Below are positions 45,341 through 52,367 of a DNA stretch of 64,000 nt, piece by piece. The DNA comes from Mesorhizobium sp. DCY119 (GTDB taxonomy: Bacteria; Pseudomonadota; Alphaproteobacteria; Rhizobiales; Rhizobiaceae), in NCBI RefSeq assembly GCF_003590645.1, contig NZ_CP031834.1:434001-498000 (forward strand), given 5' to 3'. A program made the translations under genes and the position numbers. The stretch's first letter is position 1; each line of letters opens with the position of its first letter. The notes below the pieces were generated by a model, which did no database searches, was not told where the DNA came from, and was given only the letters and a program-made list of their open reading frames with translations.

Positions 45341-45454
45341 AGGTGCAACGGAAGACATTTGAAGCCACTTGATCGCGCCCGCGCCTTCGTTCATAAGCGC
45401 GCATCGATTTTCGCCGCGCGCGAAACGGCCCTCCACAAGCCACGAGGAACACAA

Positions 45455-46522
45455 ATGACCGCCTTCAAGCCGCTCGTCTTTTCCGGTGTCCAGCCGACGG
45501 GCAATCTCCATCTCGGCAATTATCTCGGCGCCATCCGCCGCTTCGTCATGCTGCAGGACAGCCATGACTGCATCTACTGCGTCGTCGACCTGCACGCGCT
45601 GACCATCGCGCCCGACCCGGTCGAGCTGATGAAGGCGACGCGCGAAGTGACCGCGGCGTTCCTGGCCGCCGGCATCGACCCGAAGAAGCACATCGTCTTC
45701 AACCAGAGCCGGGTGATGCAGCATGCCGAGCTGGCCTGGGTGTTCAACTGCGTCGCCCGCATGGGCTGGCTGAACCGCATGACCCAGTTCAAGGAAAAGG
45801 CCGGCAAGGACCGCGAGAACGCTTCGGCGGGCCTGTTCGTCTATCCGAGCCTGATGGCTGCCGACATCCTCGTCTACCGCGCCACCCATGTGCCGGTCGG
45901 CGACGACCAGAAGCAGCATCTTGAGCTGACCCGCGACATCGCCCAGAAATTCAACAACGACTATTCCAGCCGCATCGCCGATCTCGGCGTCGGCGTGGAG
46001 ATGATGTCGGGCGAGGAGAAGGTGAACGGCTTCTTCCCGCTGACCGAGCCGCTGATCGAGGGCCCGGCGCCGCGCGTGATGTCACTGCGTGACGGCTTGA
46101 AGAAGATGTCGAAATCCGACCCTTCCGACCTGTCGCGTATCAACCTGACGGACGACGCTGAGACGATCTCCAAGAAGATCCGCAAGGCCAAGACCGACCC
46201 GGACGGCCTGCCGTCCGAGGCGGACGGGCTGAAAGGCCGGCCGGAAGCCGAAAACCTCGTCGTGCTCTATGCCGCCCTTGCCGAAACCAGCAAGGACCAG
46301 GTGCTCGCCGAGTTCGGCGGCCAGCAATTCTCCGCCTTCAAGCCGGCACTTGCCGATCTTGCCGTGGCCAAGCTCGCGCCGATCGCCACCGAGATGCGCC
46401 GCATTTCGGCCGACACCGCCTATATCGACAGCGTGCTGAAGGACGGCGGCGAGCGCGCCGGCAAGCTTGCCGAGACCACCATGAAGACGGTGCGCGACAT
46501 CATCGGGCTCGTCAGCAACTGA
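45455..46522 (+). CDS. trpS: Tryptophanyl-tRNA synthetase
   Basis: A 355-residue class I aminoacyl-tRNA synthetase charging tRNA-Trp. The HIGH-like motif is [10 protein letters not shown] (16-25) and the KMSKS motif is complete ([10 protein letters not shown]). GAGGA seven bases before ATG 45455 sets the start, and [13 protein letters not shown] matches the family N-terminus; the upstream frame extends into higBA and is rejected. Part of the conserved rhizobial run murJ-trpS-usp-nfu. Confidence 0.96.
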   Translation: MTAFKPLVFSGVQPTGNLHLGNYLGAIRRFVMLQDSHDCIYCVVDLHALTIAPDPVELMKATREVTAAFLAAGIDPKKHIVFNQSRVMQHAELAWVFNCVARMGWLNRMTQFKEKAGKDRENASAGLFVYPSLMAADILVYRATHVPVGDDQKQHLELTRDIAQKFNNDYSSRIADLGVGVEMMSGEEKVNGFFPLTEPLIEGPAPRVMSLRDGLKKMSKSDPSDLSRINLTDDAETISKKIRKAKTDPDGLPSEADGLKGRPEAENLVVLYAALAETSKDQVLAEFGGQQFSAFKPALADLAVAKLAPIATEMRRISADTAYIDSVLKDGGERAGKLAETTMKTVRDIIGLVSN

Positions 46523-46560
46523 CGAGCCGCCTGCGCCTTGCTTCCAAACCGCCTAGTGAC

Positions 46561-46587
46561 CCCCGAAATGTCAGCAGCATTTCGGGG
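46561..46587. repeat. Intergenic hairpin between trpS and usp
   Basis: CCCCGAAATG, loop TCAGCAG, CATTTCGGGG: perfect ten-base arms, 39 bases after the trpS stop. No T-run; may slow transcription or protect the trpS mRNA. Confidence 0.5.
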
Positions 46588-46666
46588 CCATATGCTGGCG
46601 CTTGCCGATGGCGGGCGCCAATGGCAGATTGCGCCGAAACAGGCTTTCCCGCGATAGGGTTGGAAA

Positions 46667-47158
46667 ATGGTCTCTAAACGTCTCAGCCGGGAAGCCGGAC
46701 ACCGGCGCAAATTCCTCGCGATCATCGACGACACGCCGGAATGCGAGCGCGCCGTGGCCTACGCCTCGCGCCGCGCGAAAAGCACCGGCGGCGTGGTCGT
46801 GCTGCTCTATGTCATCGAGCCCGGCGATTTCCAGCACTGGCTCGGCGTCGAAAAGATCATGCGCGAGGAGGCGACGGCCACCGCCAAGGCAGCACTGGAC
46901 ACCTATGCGGTGAAGGTGCGCGAGACGCTGGGCATCGAGCCGGAACTGGTGGTGCGCGAGGGCAAGCCGGCCGAACAGATCCATCTTTTGATCGAAGAGG
47001 ACCAGGATATCGCCATCCTGGTGCTTGCGGCGGGTGCTGCCAAGGAAGGTCCGGGACCGCTGGTTGCCTCGATTGCCGGCAAGGGTGCCGCCTTCCCCAT
47101 TCCCGTCACCGTCGTGCCGCAGAATCTTTCCGACGAAGACCTTGAAAGCCTGGCCTAA
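46667..47158 (+). CDS. Universal stress protein (UspA family)
   Basis: A 163-residue cytosolic USP-fold protein: FLAIIDDTPECERAVAYA (16-33) is the first strand and nucleotide region, VVVLLYVIEPG the second strand, and ILVLAAGAA with later GPGPLVAS occupy the place of the usual G-2x-G-9x-G(S/T) ATP loop, although it is not fully canonical. In rhizobia the gene commonly lies between trpS and the NfuA-type gene, as here. Precise role unknown. Confidence 0.85.
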   Translation: MVSKRLSREAGHRRKFLAIIDDTPECERAVAYASRRAKSTGGVVVLLYVIEPGDFQHWLGVEKIMREEATATAKAALDTYAVKVRETLGIEPELVVREGKPAEQIHLLIEEDQDIAILVLAAGAAKEGPGPLVASIAGKGAAFPIPVTVVPQNLSDEDLESLA

Positions 47159-47264
47159 GCAAATCATCTGTCCGGCAGGGTTGCCGACGACCGGTTTCGC
47201 TTGAATGTCGCCGGCATAAAGCCTATTTAGAATTATTCCAAACTATACGCACGGAGATGCGGCC

Positions 47265-47840
47265 ATGTTCATCCAGACCGAGGCGACCCCCAATCCCGCC
47301 ACGCTGAAATTCCTGCCCGGCAAGGAAGTCCTGCTCGAAGGCACGGCCGATTTCCGCGATGCAGACGCTGCGCGCGAAGCCTCGCCGTTGGCCGGCCGCC
47401 TGTTCGACATTCCGGGCGTGACCGGCGTGTTCTTCGGCTATGACTTCGTCACCGTCACCAAGGACGGCCCGGACTGGCAGCATCTGAAGCCGGCAATCCT
47501 CGGCGCGATCATGGAGCATTTCATGTCCGGCGCGCCGGTGATGGCCGTCGGCGGCCAGGCGGCAACCGACAAGGCCGACCAGAGTGGCGAGTTTTTTGGC
47601 GAGGAAGACACCGAGATCGTCGCCACCATCAAGGAACTGCTCGACACCCGGGTTCGCCCGGCGGTGGCGCAGGACGGCGGCGACATCACCTTCCGCGGCT
47701 ATGAGAACGGCACCGTGTTCCTGCACATGAAGGGCGCCTGCGCCGGCTGCCCGTCGTCCACCGCGACGCTGAAACACGGCATCCAGAACCTGCTGCGCCA
47801 TTTCGTGCCCGAGGTTCAGCAGGTCGAACAGATCAGCTGA
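47265..47840 (+). CDS. nfuA: NfuA-type Fe-S scaffold/carrier protein
   Basis: A 191-residue protein with the Nfu N-terminal domain (MFIQTEATPNPATLKFLPG, 1-90) and a C-terminal NifU-like domain with the thiol motif CAGC (Cys159 and Cys162) that binds a 4Fe-4S cluster. It delivers clusters to apo-proteins. The mitochondrial NFU1-like N-terminal domain distinguishes it from E. coli NfuA, which has an A-type domain instead. Followed by a terminator at 47875. Confidence 0.93.
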   Translation: MFIQTEATPNPATLKFLPGKEVLLEGTADFRDADAAREASPLAGRLFDIPGVTGVFFGYDFVTVTKDGPDWQHLKPAILGAIMEHFMSGAPVMAVGGQAATDKADQSGEFFGEEDTEIVATIKELLDTRVRPAVAQDGGDITFRGYENGTVFLHMKGACAGCPSSTATLKHGIQNLLRHFVPEVQQVEQIS

Positions 47841-47874
47841 TTTTTGGCCGCACAAGAAACCTCTAAAAAACAAA

Positions 47875-47904
47875 AAACCGGGCCAAAAGCCCGGTTTCCT
47901 GTTT
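47875..47904 (+). terminator. Hairpin terminator after nfuA
   Basis: AAACCGGGC, loop CAAAA, GCCCGGTTT, then CCTGTTTT: perfect nine-base arms with a short broken T-run, preceded by an A-rich stretch. Probably bidirectional. Confidence 0.7.
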
Positions 47905-48000
47905 TGGACGTCCGTGTTGCCGAGACGGTCCGTGTGCAGTCTGTCGCCACTTTCACCATCCGAAAAGCCTGCAACTTTCCGGACGGCCCCCTAATTCGTC

Positions 48001-48067
48001 AGAGCAATTCCAGGAAAAGTGTGAAACGGCTTTCCGTCCGGAACTGCGTAAAACAAATACTTAGAGC
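48001..48067. repeat. Rhizobial AGAGCAATTCC-type repeat
   Basis: Begins AGAGCAATTCCAGGAAAAG and ends near TTAGAGC, with interior AATTCC/GGAACT complementarity. It is a widespread rhizobial intergenic repeat; here its end overlaps the stop of the L,D-transpeptidase gene. Confidence 0.65.
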
Positions 48068-48681
48068 ACCACCACCTTCGCGCCGACTTCGGCACGATTG
48101 TAGAGGTCGATGATGTCCTGGTTCATCAGGCGAATGCAGCCTGACGACATTGCCTTGCCGATGGAGAACCATTCCGGCGTGCCGTGCAGCCGGTAACCGG
48201 TGTCGCCACCCTTGTTGAACAGATAGAGCGCGCGCGCGCCGAGCGGGTTGGTCAGGCCGGGCGGCATGCCCTGGCGCCATTTGGCGAGCTCCGGCTGGCG
48301 GCCGATCATCTGCGAGGGCGGCGTCCAGACCGGCCATTCGCGCTTCAGTGCGACGCGCGCCGAGCCCTTCCATTCGAACCCTTCACGGCCGACGCCGATG
48401 CCGTAGCGCATGGCCTTGCCTTCCGGCAGCACGAAATAGAGGAACTTGTTGCTCGTATCGACGATGATCGTGCCCGGCGCTTCCGCCGTGTCATAGCGCA
48501 CGACCTGGCGATGGAACTGCTTGGGCACCTTGTAGATCGGGATCGTCGGAAGCTGGTAGCCTGCGTCGGTGCGCGTGCCGTAGTCGCCCGAGAAAGTCCT
48601 GAGCCCGCCGTCGAAAGTGCAGCCTGCCAGGGCTGTAGTCAGCGCCAGGGCTGCCGCAACGAAAAGTGGTTTCATGCGCAT
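48061..48681 (-). CDS. L,D-transpeptidase (YkuD), lipoprotein
   Basis: A 206-residue lipoprotein: signal peptide with lipobox ALAGC (Cys21) then a YkuD catalytic domain. The active-site pattern is HGTPEW (His166) and SSGCIRL (Cys182). L,D-transpeptidases make 3-3 cross-links or attach proteins to peptidoglycan in the periplasm. ATG 48681 begins MRMKPLFVAAAL; a longer frame to 48744 gives a non-signal-like N-terminus. The periplasmic face of the membrane is expected. Confidence 0.9.
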   Translation of the reverse strand: MRMKPLFVAAALALTTALAGCTFDGGLRTFSGDYGTRTDAGYQLPTIPIYKVPKQFHRQVVRYDTAEAPGTIIVDTSNKFLYFVLPEGKAMRYGIGVGREGFEWKGSARVALKREWPVWTPPSQMIGRQPELAKWRQGMPPGLTNPLGARALYLFNKGGDTGYRLHGTPEWFSIGKAMSSGCIRLMNQDIIDLYNRAEVGAKVVVL

Positions 48682-49039
48682 GAATAAATCCGCTGCTCCA
48701 ACCCGACCACGCCGGCCCGATTCGGGCCGCATTTTCGCCTTCATTCTTAACGGGCGTTTTTAACCATTGCCAAGAGCACGGCCCCGCCAGCGCGGGCTTG
48801 ACGCACGGGTAAGTTGAGGCTGTGGCGCTTTTGCAACAGAATTGGCGGGGTTTCAGGTGCGGAGTAGAAGATTAGGCGAAGCCGATGGAAAAAGACAAAA
48901 CCCCGCCAAAGCGGGGTTTTGAGCTATATATCGGCACTGACCTTAGAGCTTGCCTTCGCTCAATCTGGCCAGTGGCCCTTGGTAGGGTCTTAGACGCGGA
49001 TGACATGAGCAGAGCCGCTAGCGCATCGAATATGGGGAG
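48682..49039. other. Gap between the L,D-transpeptidase and PemK-like genes
   Basis: 358 bases with no convincing gene on either strand. A perfect hairpin terminator lies at 48897-48920 and a CCGCCAGCGCGGGC palindrome near 48787. A short open frame at 48885-49133 has no protein-like character. Confidence 0.6.
48897..48920. terminator. Bidirectional hairpin terminator
   Basis: AAAACCCCGC, loop CAAA, GCGGGGTTTT: perfect ten-base arms with A-run and T-run on either side, so it could stop transcription from both directions, chiefly from the PemK-like gene (minus strand). Confidence 0.75.
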
Positions 49040-49468
49040 CTACAGATGTTTTGTCAACGCTGAGAGACCCATCCCATGCAGCACACATTGCCTCACTATC
49101 TTCATGAGCTCGTCCGGCAAAACACTATACTGATAGGTTCGTTTTCCGCCTTTGTCTTTTCCCAAGCGAAGGAGATCGACACGATGAAAACCGACCGCGT
49201 TGACCATGTCACCCTTTATCCAGCGCTCATGATCGCCCCATTCCTTCGGAAGTTCGAACGGAATCCTGATGCGCTTGTGATAAGGCATCTCCTTGCTTGG
49301 TTCGGTCAGGCTAAGCGGAACAACCGTACATAGATGAGGACGCGCCGCAATCTTCGGCGAGATGATTACGGCCAGCCGCCGCTTCATCATCTCCGGTTCC
49401 TGAAACCCACCCTTTGAGTAGTCGACCGTCACAAGGCTCCCTTGCAACGGATGCTCTCTAATCCCCAT
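49040..49468 (-). CDS. PemK/MazF family toxin-like protein
   Basis: A 142-residue protein of the PemK/MazF superfamily, probable sequence-specific mRNA endonuclease. GSLVTVDYSKGG (near 10-21) and RRLAVIISPK, HLCTVVPLSL are the beta-strands of the fold. No antitoxin-type gene (AbrB or MazE) is visible directly upstream or downstream: the upstream neighbour is mmcB, on the other strand. It may be orphaned, or the antitoxin is elsewhere. Longer than classical MazF (about 110). Confidence 0.78.
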   Translation of the reverse strand: MGIREHPLQGSLVTVDYSKGGFQEPEMMKRRLAVIISPKIAARPHLCTVVPLSLTEPSKEMPYHKRIRIPFELPKEWGDHERWIKGDMVNAVGFHRVDLLRLGKDKGGKRTYQYSVLPDELMKIVRQCVLHGMGLSALTKHL

Positions 49469-49540
49469 GCGAAATTCATAACAGACGATGCTTGATTTGC
49501 CATCGCGTTCTTCAAACGCCTAAGCGCCTCCCAAAAACAG

Positions 49541-49555
49541 GTTCAAAACGAGAAC
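49541..49555. promoter_or_regulatory. Possible degenerate LexA site upstream of mmcB
   Basis: Reverse complement reads GTTCTCGTTTTGAAC. The alphaproteobacterial LexA box is GTTC-N7-GTTC; here the second half is GAAC, so two of the eight defining bases differ. It lies 22 bases before mmcB, a gene that is SOS-induced in Caulobacter. Confidence 0.3.
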
Positions 49556-49576
49556 ATTCGGTGGCATGCTGTCGCC

Positions 49577-50077
49577 ATGCCTATTGTCCTGCCGATTCCC
49601 GTCAACCCGCTTGTCGATGGCCGCCAGTCCGAGCGCGCGATGATTGTGCGGCGTGGGGTGCAGCGGCTGTTGATGCAGATGGGCATGCATGTGCTGCCCG
49701 AACTGTCGCTGGCAACCGGGCGGCGCGCCGACCTCGTTGCGCTGACGCGGCAGGGCGACATCTGGATCATCGAGATCAAATCGTCGATCGAGGATTTCCG
49801 CGTCGACCGCAAATGGCCGGACTATCGGCTGCATTCGGACCGGTTCTTCTTTGCCACGCACCCGGACGTGCCGGCGGAAATCTTTCCGGAGGAATGCGGG
49901 TTCATTCTCTCCGACGGCTATGGCGCGGAGATCATGCGCGACGCGCCCGAGCACCGCATGGCGGCGGCAACGCGCAAGGCGCTGATGCTGCGCATTGCGC
50001 GCGCCGGGGCGGCGCGGCTGCTGGCGGCGGAGCTTGCCGGGGTTTCGGTGCCTGCGCTGGAGGGTGAGAGCGAGTAG
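49577..50077 (+). CDS. mmcB: MmcB family DNA repair nuclease-like protein
   Basis: A 166-residue protein of the MmcB (DUF1052) family. The PD-(D/E)XK-like core shows Asp52 in GRRADLVAL and EIK at 66-68 (Glu66, Lys68) in IWIIEIKSS. In Caulobacter MmcB acts in tolerance of mitomycin C damage. Typical family length about 160. Nothing else of the DNA repair network lies adjacent. A weak LexA-like site precedes it. Confidence 0.87.
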   Translation: MPIVLPIPVNPLVDGRQSERAMIVRRGVQRLLMQMGMHVLPELSLATGRRADLVALTRQGDIWIIEIKSSIEDFRVDRKWPDYRLHSDRFFFATHPDVPAEIFPEECGFILSDGYGAEIMRDAPEHRMAAATRKALMLRIARAGAARLLAAELAGVSVPALEGESE

Positions 50078-50095
50078 CGTCTTTCCGGCAAAGTG

Positions 50096-50280
50096 CCCCC
50101 TCTCCGTCGCGCTACGCGCGCCACCTTGCCGGGGCGAGCCGCGGGTCTCGCCGTCCTTCGGACCCCCGCTTTGCGGGGGCGAGGAACCGGCACTCGCCGA
50201 GGTCGCGACTTTCCAGGACTTGGGTTCCTCGCCCCATGAAATGGGGAGAGGTGGCTCGGCGAAGCCGAGACGGAGAGGGG
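50096..50280. repeat. Modular palindromic element R3 between mmcB and actR
   Basis: Ends CCCCCTCTCCGTCGCG and GAGACGGAGAGGGG are inverted. Internal modules CGGACCCCCGC and GGGTTCCTCGCCCC are shared with the element at 57438-57591, in different order and orientation. Confidence 0.8.
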
Positions 50281-50321
50281 TCTTGAGGCCGCAACTCAAC
50301 CGAAAGCGTGCGAAAAAACCC

Positions 50322-50888
50322 CTACCTCGGCGCGCGCTTGGCCAATATCCGCTGCAACGTCCGCCGGTGCATGTTGAGCCGGCGTGCGGTCTCAGACACG
50401 TTGCGCTCGCACATTTCGTAGACGCGCTGGATATGCTCCCAGCGCACGCGGTCGGCCGACATCGGGTTTTCCGGCGGGGCGGCGCGCTCGCCGCCGGTGC
50501 GGGTGAGGGCGGCAAAGACGTCGTCGGCATCGGCTGGCTTCGACAGATAGTCGATGGCGCCGAGCTTCACCGCGGTCACGGCGGTGGCGATGTTGCCGTA
50601 GCCGGTGAGGATGATGGTGCGGGCGTCGTCGCGCTTCTCGCGGATCGCAGCGACCACGTCGAGGCCGTTGCCATCGGCCAGCCGCATGTCGACCACGGCA
50701 TAGGCCGGCGCATGTGCGCGCGCCTTGGCGACGGCTTCCTCGACGCTCTCGGCGGTCTCGACCTGGAAACCGCGCGTTTCCATGGCGCGGGCCAGTCGGG
50801 TCAGAAACGGCTTGTCGTCATCCACGATCAGCAGCGAGGTGTCGCCGCCGGTAATGCTGCCATCAACTGTTTCTTCCACGATCATCAT
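50322..50888 (-). CDS. actR: Redox response regulator ActR/RegA
   Basis: A 188-residue response regulator. The receiver phosphorylation site is Asp67 (AVVDMRL), with acidic pocket DDD (23-25), Thr in ILTGYG and Lys in LSKPADA. A proline-rich linker (RAAPPENPM) joins a Fis-type helix-turn-helix, NVSETARRLNMHRRTLQRIL, nearly invariant among RegA/ActR/PrrA. It regulates respiration, nitrogen and carbon fixation genes in response to redox state. Its partner kinase gene lies downstream of its start at 51003-52328, 114 bases apart and on the same strand. Confidence 0.95.
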   Translation of the reverse strand: MMIVEETVDGSITGGDTSLLIVDDDKPFLTRLARAMETRGFQVETAESVEEAVAKARAHAPAYAVVDMRLADGNGLDVVAAIREKRDDARTIILTGYGNIATAVTAVKLGAIDYLSKPADADDVFAALTRTGGERAAPPENPMSADRVRWEHIQRVYEMCERNVSETARRLNMHRRTLQRILAKRAPR

Positions 50889-51002
50889 CGTCCATCCATC
50901 TGTCTAATTTTTAAGCGAATATAAGCGTGTAACGCCTGTTTTGCCACTGCGCAGGGTTAAACGCCGTCCTTTCAGGCGAAACAGCCTTTATTTTCACGGT
51001 CT

Positions 51003-52328
51003 CTATGCCGTATCGAACATCGAGGACGATGCCGAGCCGGGGTTCAGGAACACCTCGCGCGGCCAGTCGATCTGCACCACTGCTCCCTTGCCGCGCTCAT
51101 TGGCGTTGTAGAAGGCAAGCGTGGCGCCGGAGCGTTCCAGCAACGTCTTGGCGATGAACAGGCCGAGCCCGAGGCCACCGCCCGACTCCGGCCCCTGCCG
51201 CGTCGACATATAGGGTTCGCCGATGCGGTCGATGATTTCGGGCGGGAAGCCCGGCCCGTCATCGACGATCTCGAAGACGACGCTGCGGTCGTCCCAGCGC
51301 CAGCGTATGGTGACGGCGCTGGCGGCGAAATCGACGGCGTTCTCGACCAGATTGCCGAGCCCGTAGATGACGCCCGGATTGCGCCGCCCGACCGGCTCCG
51401 CGCCGATGCGCTCGCCCGGCTCCAGCTTTATCGAGATGCCGAAATCGCGATGCGGCGCGATCACCTCCTCGACCAGCGAGGTCAGCGGCAGCCGCGCCAG
51501 ATGCTCCTCGCTTTCCGACGACAGGCTGGTGAGCCGCTTCAGGATCTGGCGGCAGCGTTCGCTCTGCGAGCGCAGCAGCGTCACATCCTCATGGAACTTG
51601 GTGTCCTTGCCGAGCGCGCGTTCCATCTCCTTGGCCACCAGCGCGATGGTTGCCAGCGGCGTGCCGAGTTCGTGCGCGGCGGCAGCGGCAAGACCGTCCA
51701 GCGCCGACAGATGCTGCTCGCGCTGCAGCACCAGTTCGGTGGCGGCGAGCGCGTTGGCCAGCAGCCGCGCCTCCTCGGCGACGCGCCAGGCATAGATGGC
51801 GGTGAAGGCGATGCTCGACATCACCGCCGTCCACATGCCGGCGACATAGACGAAGGGCATGGCGAGCTCCGCACCTGCCGTCCATGGCAGCGGCAGATGC
51901 ACGAAGACCAGCAGCGTCGCCATCGCCATGACGAAGCCGCCGAGCAGTGCGGTCATGCGCAGCGGCAGAGAGGTCGCGGAAATCACCACCGGCACGGTCA
52001 TCAGCAGCGAAAACGGATTGGTCAACCCGCCGGTCATGTAGAGCAGGCCGGCAAGCTGGAGCGCGTCGAAAGTGAGGATGCCAAGTGCAGCCAGCGGCTG
52101 CAGGCGGTGCGCGGAGGGAAAGCGGAAGGTCAGCAGCAGGTTCAGCCAGGCCGAGCACGCGATCAGCGCAAAGCACAGGCTCACCGGCAGCGGGTAATCG
52201 AGCCAGTAGGCGACGAACATCACCGTGACGCTCTGGCCGATGATCGCCAGCCAGCGCAGGCGGATCAGCGTGTTCAGCCTCAGGCGGTGGGTCTGCTGGA
52301 AATCGGGCGTTTGCAGCTTCTTGATCAT
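51003..52328 (-). CDS. actS: Redox sensor histidine kinase ActS/RegB
   Basis: A 441-residue membrane kinase: six membrane segments (about 25-180), the quinone-binding GGLTNPF (100-106), H-box AHELGTPLATI with His219, redox-active Cys259 in SQSERCR and ATPase motifs NLVENAVDFA, DDGPGFP and GGGLGLGLFIAKTLLE. The upstream alternative (TTG at 52364) would add 12 residues; ATG 52328 is preferred. Phosphorylates ActR. Transcribed in the same direction as actR. Confidence 0.94.
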   Translation of the reverse strand: MIKKLQTPDFQQTHRLRLNTLIRLRWLAIIGQSVTVMFVAYWLDYPLPVSLCFALIACSAWLNLLLTFRFPSAHRLQPLAALGILTFDALQLAGLLYMTGGLTNPFSLLMTVPVVISATSLPLRMTALLGGFVMAMATLLVFVHLPLPWTAGAELAMPFVYVAGMWTAVMSSIAFTAIYAWRVAEEARLLANALAATELVLQREQHLSALDGLAAAAAHELGTPLATIALVAKEMERALGKDTKFHEDVTLLRSQSERCRQILKRLTSLSSESEEHLARLPLTSLVEEVIAPHRDFGISIKLEPGERIGAEPVGRRNPGVIYGLGNLVENAVDFAASAVTIRWRWDDRSVVFEIVDDGPGFPPEIIDRIGEPYMSTRQGPESGGGLGLGLFIAKTLLERSGATLAFYNANERGKGAVVQIDWPREVFLNPGSASSSMFDTA

Positions 52329-52367
52329 GCCGGCTTTATGCGCTGGAGAGGCGTTGTGCGCCAAGCG

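Noticed and set aside
48885-49133. Short plus-strand frame of 82 codons
   Set aside because: Overlaps a terminator hairpin and the PemK-like gene; product not protein-like.
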